This document shows, piece after piece, positions 7,301-15,461 of a DNA stretch of 35,339 bases. Origin of the DNA: Bacillota bacterium (GTDB taxonomy: Bacteria > Bacillota > Clostridia > Christensenellales > Aristaeellaceae); assembly GCA_023444095.1 (NCBI GenBank), contig JAEZRP010000017.1, forward strand, positions 1-35,339, written 5' to 3'. The position numbers and the translations under genes were made by a program. The number at the start of each line of letters is the position of its first letter. Position 1 is the stretch's first letter. The notes under the pieces were generated by a model. It did not search any database. It was given only the letters and a program-made list of their open reading frames with translations, and was not told the origin of the DNA.

Positions 7301-8839
7301 GAGGCGCGGCGCGACCAGAACCGCGCACCTTGCCGCGACGCCCGAGGACGCCGTGGCGGTGATCACGCAGCTTCCATACCCAACCGCCGAGACCTTTCCG
7401 CCGGACACCGTCGCGACGGCAGGATCGGAGCTTGTCCAGACGACGTATTTGTCCGCGGGCCTCGACGGCGAGAGCGTCGCGGCCAGCTGGTAGGAGCATA
7501 GGGGGAAGGTGGTGATCGAGGTCTTGCTGAGCGTGACTTTTGTCACGCCCTTCCCCTTGTCGACCACCTTCACGGTGAGCGCGAGCGCCGCGCCGCCTCC
7601 GTCCTTCGCGGTCGCGGTGACGGTGCAGATTCCCTTATTCACACCCGTGATCTTTCCGTTCGCATCCACCTTGGCGACGGACGCGTTGCTCGTCGTCCAC
7701 AAAACCGTCTGGTCGTCCGCGTCCGCGGGGAGCACCTCGACCGCGGGCGCGACCGACTGGGCCCTGGCGATAATCAGCACGGTGCGCGCGGCGCGAAGCT
7801 CCGCCACGGGGACCGGCAAGATCTCGAACGTGCACGTCAGATCGCCCAAGAATGCGCCCTTGCCGCGCATCCGGATCGTCGCGGTTCCCACAGAGGCGTT
7901 GTTTTCATAGCAGATGATTTCGTAGTCCACATCCTCCGCGAGCGTCTCCGCACCCCCGGTGACGACGGCCGCGGACTCGATCGGGCCGCCCGTCCGCAGG
8001 TAGGAGGGCTGCGCCGGAGCTGCGGCGTAGGCCGCGAGACTGTATCGGATCTCAGCTGAAAGCGGCGGCCCGCTCTCCGTCGAAATGTTCGGGGCGAGCG
8101 CGGCCCACTGCGCGCGGGTTCCGCCGAACTTTACGAGCTTGAGCGCCGCACAACCGGAAAACGCCCCCTCGCCGAGACTCGTCAGCCCTTCCGGCAGGGA
8201 AATGTCCGAAAGGCTCGTGCAGGCGGCGAACGCCCTCTCGCCGATGGCGAGAAGCGAGCTCGGCAGATCGATCCCTTCGAGGCTTGAGCAGCTCTGGAGC
8301 GCGCAGGTACCGATGGACGTGAGCCCCGCGGGGAGATCGACGCTCGCAATCCCCGAGCACTCCGAAAACGCGAAGTCGCCGACGCTTGTCGCGCCTCCCT
8401 CGACGCTAACCGACAGAATGGACTTTGTAAAAGCGCTCCACGGGGCCGCCGCGCTCGACGCATATGAGTCCATCAGGCCAGTGCCGGAGATGGTCATTTC
8501 TCCCGTTATGGGATCGAACGACCACGCGAGATTCGCGCCGCACGCGCCCGTCATCGCGATCTCCTCGCCCGCCGGCGCGGCCATCGGTTCGGCCTCGAGG
8601 GTCGGCTCGGCAGTCGGTTCTGCCGTCGGCTCGGCGGTTGGTTCTGCCGTCGGTTCCGCGGTCGGTTCCGCGGTCGGTTCCGCCGTCGGTTCCGCGGTCG
8701 GCTCCGCCGTCGGTTCCGCCGTCTCCTCCGCAGCGACGGTCGGCGGCTCCGTTGCCATCGATTCCGCAAGCACGCCAAGGGACAGGCCAGTCGTGATAAG
8801 CACAAACACGAGCAGCAGGGAGAGTCGTTTTCTTGTCAT
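4373..8839 (-). CDS. Giant secreted Big2/leucine-rich-repeat surface protein
   Basis: The product is 1488 residues. It starts with a signal peptide (basic MTRKR, then a hydrophobic core to GVLAES), followed by ten AEPT tetrapeptides that form an extended linker. Next is a region of BspA-type leucine-rich repeats with the usual phrases (SVGDFAFSECSGIASVDLP, IGERAFAACTSL, LGEGAFSGC). About twelve bacterial Ig-like (Big2) domains follow, each ending in a pattern such as VTATGQGVAVIRAQTYNG plus a final strand. The C-terminus (YLCLPSLDSYDF, then YVSYAGR) has no LPXTG signal, membrane helix or SLH domain, so it is released or held non-covalently. Such proteins act in adhesion or cell-envelope architecture. 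The ATG at 8839 has GGAGG upstream and is preferred over the ATG at 8860. It is a single transcription unit. Confidence 0.92.
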   Translation of the reverse strand: MTRKRLSLLLVFVLITTGLSLGVLAESMATEPPTVAAEETAEPTAEPTAEPTAEPTAEPTAEPTAEPTAEPTAEPTAEPTLEAEPMAAPAGEEIAMTGACGANLAWSFDPITGEMTISGTGLMDSYASSAAAPWSAFTKSILSVSVEGGATSVGDFAFSECSGIASVDLPAGLTSIGTCALQSCSSLEGIDLPSSLLAIGERAFAACTSLSDISLPEGLTSLGEGAFSGCAALKLVKFGGTRAQWAALAPNISTESGPPLSAEIRYSLAAYAAAPAQPSYLRTGGPIESAAVVTGGAETLAEDVDYEIICYENNASVGTATIRMRGKGAFLGDLTCTFEILPVPVAELRAARTVLIIARAQSVAPAVEVLPADADDQTVLWTTSNASVAKVDANGKITGVNKGICTVTATAKDGGGAALALTVKVVDKGKGVTKVTLSKTSITTFPLCSYQLAATLSPSRPADKYVVWTSSDPAVATVSGGKVSAVGYGSCVITATASSGVAARCAVLVAPRLGAITADRASAAIGIGESFALGYQQTLYDPAHADASKDAVGFFSSDKRIATVTSGGVVKGIKAGTATITIRTASGLAATCRVTVYKAPAKVAVSAPRTTVGLGEALALKVSFKKGEGGGVTWSIPTEQQAIATVDPKTGILTTGTAAGTVAVTATTYNRKKATIKIIVTEPPESVTLNAEKATVCAGDSFRLAATLSPGTAGLVTYFSDTPSVAAVDASGKVTATGQGVAVIRAQTYNGRWSECVVTVVAPPESLSLSVISTSIGVGETAKIAAVLAPVDTPCTMSFSSSSTRTATVSATGVVKGVRAGTVTITVKTYNGKSAKIKITVRSAPRTVKLAVARTTLGVGETVPFKATTDSGAYGSFAYASSNPAVLAVNPGGTVTALAAGTATLVAKSYNGKRASVSIAVWNAPDDIVLNRSDITLCAGDAFQLVATITAGSAGAMTCASSDEAVATVSAAGKITATGLGTAVIRVQTYNGKAAECVVTVVAAPESVTLGMAFTTIAVGQSVQVVPVCQPANYPCTAAYASSSTKIATVSGNGIVKGIRAGTATIAFKTYNGKTAQIQVTVVTAAKKIAITTPATWGLGETATLTARTDTGAGAQFSYSSSDGNVLRINGDGTATALAIGTARLTATSDAGLTADIDITVREAPTDDSFVIRVADPGYPDFVVTRQVEQNGENSFRVAKGDATSLRTEYGGVTYVSDNANAVKVNAAGELRFVGNGTANITCSSYSGAARTVQFVVRDAPTFVQLVATPLSINNHGFYMLYLDAFQNRQVWEDYDILTYSITSSNTSIVRPYKWHSDLTMMDYLVAGTKAGSVTLTATLFSGLKSSQKMNVGKNIKTILKDTPSYKKVPRGYFGVAVRSVEIVSPTKIVVEFYVLNNTPYTIKSLYGMGISFTCYYYDPLKEDTREYTLFDTYHSYLTMSVSKYSTRTIKLVIEPDDIDQALARYLCLPSLDSYDFACYIYVSYAGR
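5351..7552 (-). repeat. Three-domain super-repeat (about 720-760 bp x3) inside the Big2 protein
   Basis: Nine Big2 domains fall into three consecutive triplets: 6794-7552, 6071-6793 and 5351-6070. Within a triplet the domains differ, but corresponding domains match between triplets. The first domain carries a cysteine pair (for example CAGD near its start and ECVVTVVA at its end). The second has VVKGxRAGT followed by KTYNGK. The third has a G-x-GE-T/A start. This implies duplication of a three-domain block rather than of single domains. Confidence 0.75.
8601..8720 (-). repeat. 12-bp tandem repeat coding for (AEPT)10
   Basis: Ten copies of a 12-bp unit (plus-strand form GTCGGTTCCGCG with silent variants) encode ten AEPT tetrapeptides directly after the signal peptide. 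Such a repeat can vary in copy number by slippage and acts as a flexible wall-spanning linker. Confidence 0.95.
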
Positions 8840-8922
8840 GATCGGCCTCCTGAAATACAAGCACTGCGAAAATCGGCGAGACAGGTTATCAAACGGATCC
8901 GATTATGTGATATCTATGGAAA

Positions 8923-8951
8923 ACATTACCATTATTATCCTTTTCTGTCCA
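8923..8951 (-). promoter_or_regulatory. Possible promoter of the Big2 protein gene
   Basis: On the minus strand TGGACA (8946-8951) and TAATGT (8923-8928) are spaced by 17 bases and lie about 85 bases upstream of the start codon. The match is moderate, and no better pair is visible in the leader. Confidence 0.35.
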
Positions 8952-8970
8952 GTAAAAAACTATATTTTCA

Positions 8971-9015
8971 AAAAAATTGCACCGCTCCGACCTTCCGGCC
9001 GGAGGGGTGCATTTT
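8971..9015. terminator. Terminator-like hairpin upstream of the Big2 gene
   Basis: TGCACC (8978-8983) pairs with GGTGCA (9006-9011) and CTCCG (8985-8989) with CGGAG (9000-9004). On the minus strand the hairpin is followed by a run of T (complement of 8971-8976), and on the plus strand by TTTT (9012-9015). No gene ends next to it on either strand. It may insulate the two divergent units or end a short transcript. The remaining bases between 8840 and 9204 hold only the promoters listed. Confidence 0.5.
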
Positions 9016-9115
9016 AGATCGGTTTCAATCCTCAACGGCGAACGTAGGAAAGCCGCTCCACCTCGCGCGTCAGGCTGCAGAAGAGGCTCGTCGCGCCCGC
9101 TTCAAAAAACAACGC

Positions 9116-9146
9116 TTGACTTACAGTTGACTCGAAGCACTATAAT
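9116..9146 (+). promoter_or_regulatory. Promoter of the DUF362 ferredoxin gene
   Basis: TTGACT (9116-9121) and a perfect TATAAT (9141-9146) are separated by 19 bases, slightly long. The start codon at 9205 follows an AGGAG at 9192-9196. Confidence 0.6.
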
Positions 9147-9204
9147 GGCGGACAAGGGGCGCGGAGCGCCGCGCACGATCCTTTCGGAACAGGAGAATAA
9201 GGAC

Positions 9205-10335
9205 ATGGAGAAATCAAAGGTTTACTTCACCGATTTCCGGACGAAGGCGTTCGGCGACAGCCTGCCGACGAAGCTGAAAAAGCTCATGCGGCGCGCTGGC
9301 ATCGGCCAGATCGACATGGACGGCAAATTCGTCGCGATCAAGATGCACTTCGGCGAACTCGGGAACATCAGCTTCCTGCGCCCGAACTACGCCAAGGCGG
9401 TCGCGGACGTGGTGAAGGAGCAGAACGGAAAGCCGTTTCTGACCGACTGCAACACGCTCTACCCCGGGAGCCGCAAAAACGCGCTCGAGCACCTCTATTG
9501 CGCCTGGGAGAACGGGTTTACCCCGCTCACCGTCGGCTGCCCGATCCTGATCGGCGATGGGCTCAAGGGCACCGATGACATCGCGGTTCCGGTGGTCGGC
9601 GGCACGTATCTCAAGGAAGCGAAGATCGGCCGCGCGGTCATGGACGCGGATGTGTTCGTCAGCCTCACCCACTTCAAGGGCCACGAGATGACGGGCTTCG
9701 GCGGCGCGATCAAGAACATCGGCATGGGCTGCGGCTCGCGCGCGGGCAAAAAGGACCAGCACAACAACGGAAAGCCCCAGATCGACGAGGCGCTGTGCCG
9801 GGGCTGCATGCGCTGCCAGAGGGAGTGCGCCAACGACGCGCTGAAGTTCAACCCTGATGCGCGAAAGATGCGCGTCGATCAGGAGAACTGCGTGGGCTGC
9901 GGCCGCTGCCTCGGTTCGTGCAACTTCGACGCCATTGAATTTACATCCTCCGCCGCGATCTCCGAGCTCAACTGCCGCATGGCGGAGTACACCAAGGCGG
10001 TTTTGGATGGCCGTCCGCACTTCCACGTCTCGCTCATCGTGGACGTGTCGCCCAACTGCGACTGCCACGGCGAAAACGACGCGCCGATCCTCCCGAACAT
10101 CGGCATGTTCGCGTCGTTTGATCCGCTGGCGCTCGACCAGGCCTGCGCGGACGCCTGCCTCGCGGCGACGCCGCTTCCGCATAGCCAGCTTTCGGACAAC
10201 ATGGCCGCAACGGACTTCATGGATCACCACGACCACTTCACGAACTCAAGGCCCGATTCCGAGTGGCGCACCTGCCTTTCGCACGCCGAAACGATCGGCG
10301 TCGGGAGCCGGGCGTACGAGCTGATCCGGATGTGA
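9205..10335 (+). CDS. DUF362 protein with two [4Fe-4S] ferredoxin motifs
   Basis: This 376-residue protein is a DUF362 domain interrupted by a 2[4Fe-4S] ferredoxin insert. The first cluster motif, CRGCMRCQREC, has cysteines at 198, 201, 204 and 208. The second, CVGCGRCLGSC, has cysteines at 229, 232, 235 and 239. Flanking DUF362 signatures include THFKGHEMTGFGGAIKN and SFDPLALDQAC. Members are anaerobe-typical cytosolic iron-sulfur proteins whose reaction is unknown. The frame is open back to 8977, but the ATG at 9205 has the ribosome site and a promoter just upstream. The downstream MerR gene is convergent, with stops only 2 bases apart. Confidence 0.92.
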   Translation: MEKSKVYFTDFRTKAFGDSLPTKLKKLMRRAGIGQIDMDGKFVAIKMHFGELGNISFLRPNYAKAVADVVKEQNGKPFLTDCNTLYPGSRKNALEHLYCAWENGFTPLTVGCPILIGDGLKGTDDIAVPVVGGTYLKEAKIGRAVMDADVFVSLTHFKGHEMTGFGGAIKNIGMGCGSRAGKKDQHNNGKPQIDEALCRGCMRCQRECANDALKFNPDARKMRVDQENCVGCGRCLGSCNFDAIEFTSSAAISELNCRMAEYTKAVLDGRPHFHVSLIVDVSPNCDCHGENDAPILPNIGMFASFDPLALDQACADACLAATPLPHSQLSDNMAATDFMDHHDHFTNSRPDSEWRTCLSHAETIGVGSRAYELIRM

Positions 10336-10337
10336 CG

Positions 10338-10751
10338 TTACTCGCTCGCTGGCACCGAGGCGGCCTTCTCCTTCACGACCGCCTCGGTGCCCGCCGCGAC
10401 GGCAGCATCGTAGTACCGGCACTTATGCTCGATCGTCTCAAGCGCCTTTTGCAGCTCCTTCATCTGGGCCTCGACCGCGCGCCTTCTCTCGTAGAACATG
10501 GCGCGGCGCGCTTCGAGCGTCGAATCCCCCGCCGCACACCAATCGATGAAGGTCCTGATGTCCTTGATTGGCATGCCCGTCGCCTTCAGGCACTCGATGA
10601 TGCCGAGCCAACCGAAATCCTCCTCTTTGAACCGGCGGACGCCGCCCGCGCCGCGCTCCACGAAGGGGAGAAGTCCCTCTTTGTCGTAAAAGCGCAGCGT
10701 GTACGGGGTCAGATTCAGCCGCTCGGCCACCTCTCCGATGGTGTAGTACAC
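10338..10751 (-). CDS. MerR-family transcriptional regulator
   Basis: The 137-residue product opens with the MerR winged-helix reading YYTIGEVAERLNLTPYTLRFYDKEGLLPF, with recognition-helix arginine and tyrosine intact. It continues with the wing RRFKEEDFGWLGIIECLKATGMPIKDI and then a long dimerisation coiled coil (RRRAVEAQMKELQKALE). There is a single cysteine in the coil (HKCRYYD) but no metal-binding cysteine set, so it is closer to the small-molecule or stress-responsive MerR group. The start is GTG at 10751 with GGGAGG 8 bases upstream. It is divergent from the uroporphyrinogen-decarboxylase-like gene, which makes that gene and itself likely targets (inference). Confidence 0.93.
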   Translation of the reverse strand: MYYTIGEVAERLNLTPYTLRFYDKEGLLPFVERGAGGVRRFKEEDFGWLGIIECLKATGMPIKDIRTFIDWCAAGDSTLEARRAMFYERRRAVEAQMKELQKALETIEHKCRYYDAAVAAGTEAVVKEKAASVPASE

Positions 10752-10835
10752 GCGATCATCCTCCCATTAAAGTTCTATCGAGGTAACAGTAGCACGCATG
10801 AACGGGTCTGTCAAGCCCGACGGGCGCGTTTCTGC

Positions 10836-10864
10836 TTGCGCGACCACCTGCGAATGTGTATACT
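10836..10864 (+). promoter_or_regulatory. Promoter of the UroD-like gene
   Basis: TTGCGC (10836-10841) and TATACT (10859-10864) are separated by 17 bases, about 27 bases before the start codon at 10891. Confidence 0.6.
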
Positions 10865-10890
10865 AATTGCAAACGAGGGGGATGATTTCC

Positions 10891-12018
10891 ATGGAACGCG
10901 TCATTTCGGAAGCGGTTGCGCTTCTGGCCCGCGGCCGGGAGCGATACGACCGCGCGGCGGAAAGCCAGTGCGCCGCCTTTCATCACGAGCCCACGCGCCA
11001 GCCGCTCCTTTTGAGCGCGCCGCTTTGCGGCTCGCAGCTCGATCTCCCCTCCTTCAACTATCTGGAAATCCACAACGACCGGGAAAAAATGATGATCAGC
11101 GAACTCCGCGTGGCGCTCGCGGCCATGAACGGGGGGCGGGAGGCGGTGCCCTCGCTGCGTGCGAACATGGGCTGCGGCATCGTGCCGTCGCTGTTCGGGG
11201 TGTTGCCCCGGCTGTTTGCCGACAAGATGCCGTGGGTAAAGGAGCACCTTCCCAAGGGGCTTCTGGTCGAAATGAAGCCGGATGATCTCAAAATTACGCC
11301 GGAATTTCAGATGGCGCTCGACCACATGGACTACATGCGCGAGCGGCTCTCCGGGAGCGGCGTTCGGATCTATCCGGTCGACATACAGGGCGCGTTCGAC
11401 ACCGCGCACATCGTTCTGGGCGACGACATCTTCTACCAGATGTACGATGACCCGGACTTTGTGCACCACCTTCTGGACTTGAGCTGCCACGCCATTGCGC
11501 TCGCGCTTCGGGAGTGCCGCGCGCGCATGCCGGGGTCGGAGCGCGAGATGCCCCACTACAACGCGCTGGTAATCCCGCGCGACCTGGGCGGGTTGAAACT
11601 GAGCGAGGATACCCCCACGCTCCTGAGCCGCGCGCAGATCGAAGAGTTCGTCGTCCCCTACATGCGCCGCGCGCTCCGCGAAGCGGGCGGCGGGTACGTA
11701 CACTACTGCGGTCGCAATCCCCATCTGTACGAGGCGGTGATGAACGAGCCGCTGGCCCACGCCCTGAACTTCGGAAACCCCGAAAAGCACGACATGGCGC
11801 AAGTATTGCGTGACTGCGCCGCGCGCGGCAAGCTGTACTACGGGGGCGTCGCGCAGAAGAGCGGGGCGCTGGATGGAAACGAGATCGCGCGGCTCCTGCG
11901 CGCCTCCCGCGCCGACGGCAGGCTGCACCTCCTGCTTGCGCACAGCTGCCCCTGCGACGAGGCCGAAAGGGTGGGGGATCAATGGGATCAGGCCGTGGAA
12001 GACGCGCTCTCCGATTGA
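10891..12018 (+). CDS. Uroporphyrinogen decarboxylase-like (UroD superfamily) protein
   Basis: The 375-residue protein looks like the UroD/MtaA/CmuA TIM-barrel superfamily. It has LVEMKPDDLKITPEF, then the barrel strand YPVDIQGAFDTAHIVLGD, FVHHLLDLSCHAI, a metal-site-like strand GGGYVHYCGRNPHLYEAV (His-Tyr-Cys), LNFGNPEKHD and the C-terminal HSCPCDEAERV. In anaerobes these paralogues are often methyltransferases acting with corrinoid proteins or enzymes of unknown substrate, not haem enzymes, and no corrinoid partner is adjacent. The substrate is unknown. Upstream ATGs at 10867 and 10882 exist, but GAGGGGG at 10875-10881 best suits 10891. The terminator overlaps the stop codon. Confidence 0.82.
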   Translation: MERVISEAVALLARGRERYDRAAESQCAAFHHEPTRQPLLLSAPLCGSQLDLPSFNYLEIHNDREKMMISELRVALAAMNGGREAVPSLRANMGCGIVPSLFGVLPRLFADKMPWVKEHLPKGLLVEMKPDDLKITPEFQMALDHMDYMRERLSGSGVRIYPVDIQGAFDTAHIVLGDDIFYQMYDDPDFVHHLLDLSCHAIALALRECRARMPGSEREMPHYNALVIPRDLGGLKLSEDTPTLLSRAQIEEFVVPYMRRALREAGGGYVHYCGRNPHLYEAVMNEPLAHALNFGNPEKHDMAQVLRDCAARGKLYYGGVAQKSGALDGNEIARLLRASRADGRLHLLLAHSCPCDEAERVGDQWDQAVEDALSD

Positions 12019-12035
12019 GGGGAGCGCGCCTTTTT
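12003..12035 (+). terminator. Intrinsic terminator overlapping the UroD-like stop codon
   Basis: A 10-bp stem (12003-12012 with 12019-12028) closes the loop GATTGA and is followed by TTTTT at 12031-12035. The loop contains the gene's own TGA stop (12016-12018). Confidence 0.88.
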
Positions 12036-12167
12036 CGTTGGAGATTGATGCGTGGATGCATAAACCCGGTCCCATGATTCGCAATGTTCCGATTGCTCGG
12101 AAACCAGAACCAAAGGGAGCAGCCGTTGACGCCGCATATGGAATCGGAATCGGTGCCCTGCGGCAGA

Positions 12168-14603
12168 TCACCTCAGTTGTTGATCGCTTTTAAAAAACCC
12201 CTCCCAAGGGTCGACGCCGTCCATTCTTTTGAGCGCACCTTCCATCGTAACGCCATCCGGCGCGACCATGTCCAGTTCGGCCCACGCGATGGGCATGGAT
12301 ACCCGAGCGCCTTTTCTGGCCCGGAGGGAATAGGGGGCGATGCTTGTGGCGCCTCTGCCGTTTCGAATCCAATCGATGAATATCTTATTTGTCCGATTGG
12401 CCTTTCGGACGTTGCTGGTGTAGCGGTCAGGAAACTTGTTTTCCAATACTTCCGCCACGCGCCTGGCAAAATCATGAAACGCGTCCCAGGAAGCGGCCGG
12501 CTTCAGGGGGACGACCACATGGTATCCCTTGCCGCCGCTGGTCTTGAGATAGGAACGGAGGGAGAGCTCGTCCAGGGTGGCCTTGATGTCCCTCGCGCCC
12601 CGGCGCACCTGCTCCAGATCCATTCCCTCGTCCGGGTCCAGATCAAACACCATCATGTCGGGTTTTTCAAGCGCGTCGACTCTGCTTCCCCATATGTGGA
12701 ATTCCAGCGTGCCCATCTGCGCTTCCGAAATGAGTCCGGGCGCATCCTCAATATAGAAGTAATCCTCCACTTCGCCGTCGCTATTCGGAATCGGCAGTAC
12801 GACGATGCCCTTGCTGTCCGGGCCGGGATGCTTCTTATAAAAGCAGGACTGGTTGATCCCCCTGGGACAGCGCACGATGCTCAGGACCCGGCGGCTCACA
12901 TAGGGCAGCATGCGCGCCGATACCTCCTCGTAATACCGTGCCACGTCCTCTTTGGTGATTTTGGGGTCCTCGAACAGAACTTTGTCGGGGTTCGTGATTT
13001 TCACCCCTTCGATGACGAGGACGTCGCGGGCTATTTGCATGGGTTCCTCCGTTTCTCCGGCCACCGCCGGGCACTGCGCCTCCGCGCCTTCCCTCCGCAC
13101 CGTTTTGGGGTCCTTGTCCGCGCGCAGGCCCCGAAAGCGCGCCTGCCGCAATCGGTTCTCATCGGTCCATTCGGCAAATTCAATTTCCGCGACCAGCAGC
13201 GGCTCGAGCCAGCTGATTTTTTCGTTCGCTCTGGGTTCCGGCGCGGATTTGAAGGGCGGTTCTTTGCGCCTGACCGCCTCAAATCGCGCCGCAAGCGCCT
13301 TCCTGTCGGCCTCGCTGAAGCCGGTGCCCGCGCGCCCGGCATATACAAGTTCTTCGCCGGCATAAACCCCAAGCAGAAGCGAGCTGACCCCGCTCGCTCT
13401 TTTGTCGGAAAGCGTATAGCCGCCGACGACAAATTCCTGCCTCTTGCCGCATTTCAGCTTGATCCAGTCGCCGTTTCTCGTCCCGCTATAGATGGAGTCG
13501 GCCTTTTTGCCGATAATTCCCTCCAGATTGGAATGGCAGGCGGCCCGAAAGCTGTCCACTCCGCTTCCCCTGACATGCCGACTGTAGAAGAGGTTTGCCG
13601 GGGCGTCTTTCATCAACGCCTCGAGCACCTCCTTTCGCTGAATCAGGGGAAGCATTCTATAATCTTCGCCGTTCAAAGCGAGCAGGTCAAAAATGACGTA
13701 CGTCAAATTCTTTCCCTCGGGATTCCCCATATAATCCTGCAGCGCCTGAAAATCCGTCCTGCCCCCCGCGTCCGCGATCACCATTTCGCCGTCCAGGACC
13801 ATCGCTCTTCCGGCGGCCCAATCGACGAGCGAATCGGCGACTGACTGAAATCGGCTCGCATAGTCGTTGCCGTTTCTGGTCACAAGCCGGACGCGGTTTC
13901 CCTCCGCATACGCGAAAATCCGGTACCCGTCGTATTTCAGCTCGTAGAGCCAATCATCTCCCACGGGAACTGCGTCCACAAGCTTCGCGAGTTGCGCGTC
14001 CGTCCGGTCGAACGGATTTTTCGCGTTTTTGTCTCGCTCGCCCTTCTCAATTTCCGCCATGGTGCGTCCGGTACGAATGCTGGTGTCAAAATCGGAGATC
14101 CCATCCCCGTCTTTTGTATACCCGTCCCTTTCCTTGATCAGGAGCCAGTTGCTCTTCGCATCGCCCGTTTTCGGCTTCAGCCGAACCAGCGCCCATTTGC
14201 CCTTGAGCCTCCTGCCGTGGAGCGTGAACTTGATGGCGCCTTCCCGGAGGCCCTGATTCACGTCCCCCTGAGGCTCCCACTCGCCCTCGTCCCAGAGCAT
14301 CACGGTCCCGCCGCCGTATTCACCCTTGGGGATGGTCCCTTCGAAATTCCCGTATGCAAGGGGATGCTCCTCCACCTGAACGGCGAGGCGCTTGTCGCGG
14401 ATGTTGTAGGACGGCCCCTTGGGCACTGCCCAACTGAAGAGAACGCCTTCCCATTCCAGACGAAAATCGTAGTGGTCCCTGCGGGCCATGTGATGCTGGA
14501 CGACAAACTTGAGACGCGTCCGTTTCCCCGCCACCTGGCCTTCCGGTTCCAGCGTTTTGTCGAAATTTCTTTTTTGATTGTATGCGGTTAATCGTTCAGC
14601 CAT
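12168..14603 (-). CDS. ligD: Multifunctional DNA ligase D (PE-LIG-POL)
   Basis: The 811-residue protein carries all three LigD modules. Residues about 1-180 are the 3'-phosphoesterase (HHMARRDHYDFRLEWEG, EHPLAYGNFEGTIPKGEYGGG). Residues about 200-500 are the ATP-dependent ligase, with nucleotidyl lysine K223 in ELKYDGYR, then DGEMV and EGIIGKK. Residues about 528-811 are the primase-like polymerase (ITNPDKVLFED, HIWGSR, catalytic FDLDPDEG at 653-660, TSGGKGYHVVVPL). It seals and fills double-strand breaks with Ku. Its start follows the ku stop by 5 bases, so the two are translated together. The PE-LIG-POL order is the Pseudomonas-type order, whereas the Bacillus enzyme lacks PE. Confidence 0.97.
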   Translation of the reverse strand: MAERLTAYNQKRNFDKTLEPEGQVAGKRTRLKFVVQHHMARRDHYDFRLEWEGVLFSWAVPKGPSYNIRDKRLAVQVEEHPLAYGNFEGTIPKGEYGGGTVMLWDEGEWEPQGDVNQGLREGAIKFTLHGRRLKGKWALVRLKPKTGDAKSNWLLIKERDGYTKDGDGISDFDTSIRTGRTMAEIEKGERDKNAKNPFDRTDAQLAKLVDAVPVGDDWLYELKYDGYRIFAYAEGNRVRLVTRNGNDYASRFQSVADSLVDWAAGRAMVLDGEMVIADAGGRTDFQALQDYMGNPEGKNLTYVIFDLLALNGEDYRMLPLIQRKEVLEALMKDAPANLFYSRHVRGSGVDSFRAACHSNLEGIIGKKADSIYSGTRNGDWIKLKCGKRQEFVVGGYTLSDKRASGVSSLLLGVYAGEELVYAGRAGTGFSEADRKALAARFEAVRRKEPPFKSAPEPRANEKISWLEPLLVAEIEFAEWTDENRLRQARFRGLRADKDPKTVRREGAEAQCPAVAGETEEPMQIARDVLVIEGVKITNPDKVLFEDPKITKEDVARYYEEVSARMLPYVSRRVLSIVRCPRGINQSCFYKKHPGPDSKGIVVLPIPNSDGEVEDYFYIEDAPGLISEAQMGTLEFHIWGSRVDALEKPDMMVFDLDPDEGMDLEQVRRGARDIKATLDELSLRSYLKTSGGKGYHVVVPLKPAASWDAFHDFARRVAEVLENKFPDRYTSNVRKANRTNKIFIDWIRNGRGATSIAPYSLRARKGARVSMPIAWAELDMVAPDGVTMEGALKRMDGVDPWEGFFKSDQQLR

Positions 14604-14608
14604 ATGGG

Positions 14609-15382
14609 TTACGCGGGTTGCTTGTCCTTTTGGGCCTTTTCGACGCTGGCCTTGAGGGCCTCCATGAGGTCGATGATCTTGCCGGGCTGCTGGGGCTCCG
14701 AAGCGACGACTTCCTTGCCCGAGATCTTGCTTTCGATGAGCGCGCGAAGCTTGATCTGGTATTCGTCCTTGTATTTCGAGGGGTCAAACGGCGTATCCAT
14801 CGAATTGATGAGCATCTTCGCCATGTTGAACTCCGCCTCGGCGATTTGCGGTTTGTCGTAGCGCTTTTGAAGTTCCTTGATGTCGTCCGCATAGAGCATC
14901 GTCGAAATCAGGATGCCGTCTTCCCGGGGGATAATCGCCATCAGCGTGTCTTTCGCGCCCACGACAGTTTTCCCGATGGCGATCTTCTGCTCCGCCATCA
15001 GCGCGGCCCGCAGCAGCTCGAATGCTTTTTCCCCGCCCGCTTCGGGCGCGGCCTGATAGGTTTTTTCGTAGTAGACGGGCGAAATCTGATTGAGCTGGGC
15101 AAAGTGCAGGATCTGGATGGATTTTTCCTTCTCGGTCTTGATCTTTTCGATTTCCTCATCCGTCACGACGACATATTGGTCCTTGTCGTACTCATAGCCC
15201 TTGACGATGTCCTCCGCCGTGATCTCCTTGCCGCAGTGGGCGCAGGTCTTCTTGTAGCGGATTCGGCCGCTGTCTTCCTTGTGCAGTTGATTGAAATGGA
15301 TATCGTTGTCCTGCGTCGCCGTATACATCGCGATCGGGATCGCAACCATCCCGAAGGTAATGACCGATTTGCGGGATATCAT
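14609..15382 (-). CDS. ku: Non-homologous end-joining protein Ku
   Basis: The product is 257 residues, a normal length for bacterial Ku. Hallmarks include the N-terminal SVITFGMVAIPIAMYTAT, the paired cysteines CAHCGKEI with the preceding YKKTC, ILHFAQLNQISPVYYEKTY and the core beta-barrel region ALMAEQKIAIGK. A lysine-rich C-terminal tail (ASVEKAQKDKQ) follows. Ku forms a ring-shaped homodimer on DNA ends and recruits LigD. The long frame begins at 15475, but the ATG at 15382 has GGAGGTG upstream and fits the family N-terminus. A terminator-like hairpin lies between this gene and the upstream small genes, so Ku and LigD may have separate control. Confidence 0.96.
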   Translation of the reverse strand: MISRKSVITFGMVAIPIAMYTATQDNDIHFNQLHKEDSGRIRYKKTCAHCGKEITAEDIVKGYEYDKDQYVVVTDEEIEKIKTEKEKSIQILHFAQLNQISPVYYEKTYQAAPEAGGEKAFELLRAALMAEQKIAIGKTVVGAKDTLMAIIPREDGILISTMLYADDIKELQKRYDKPQIAEAEFNMAKMLINSMDTPFDPSKYKDEYQIKLRALIESKISGKEVVASEPQQPGKIIDLMEALKASVEKAQKDKQPA

Positions 15383-15461
15383 GATGGGAACACCTCCGGA
15401 ATCAGTATTTCCAATCGGCTGGCCGGCATCCATTCCAGGACTTTCCTCGTTCGAGCGTAGA

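Noticed and set aside
8601..8720. CRISPR-like regular repeats (also 25918-26080 and 26694-26843)
   Set aside because: The units are 12 or 18 bp without spacers, in frame, and encode AEPT or TPEPTA-type linkers.
10756..12171. 471-residue minus-strand open frame opposite the UroD-like gene
   Set aside because: The plus-strand frame has clear family motifs, a promoter, a ribosome site and a terminator; the antisense frame has none.
12084..13844. 586-residue plus-strand open frame opposite ligD
   Set aside because: It is a shadow of a strongly conserved LigD; no motif or start signal.
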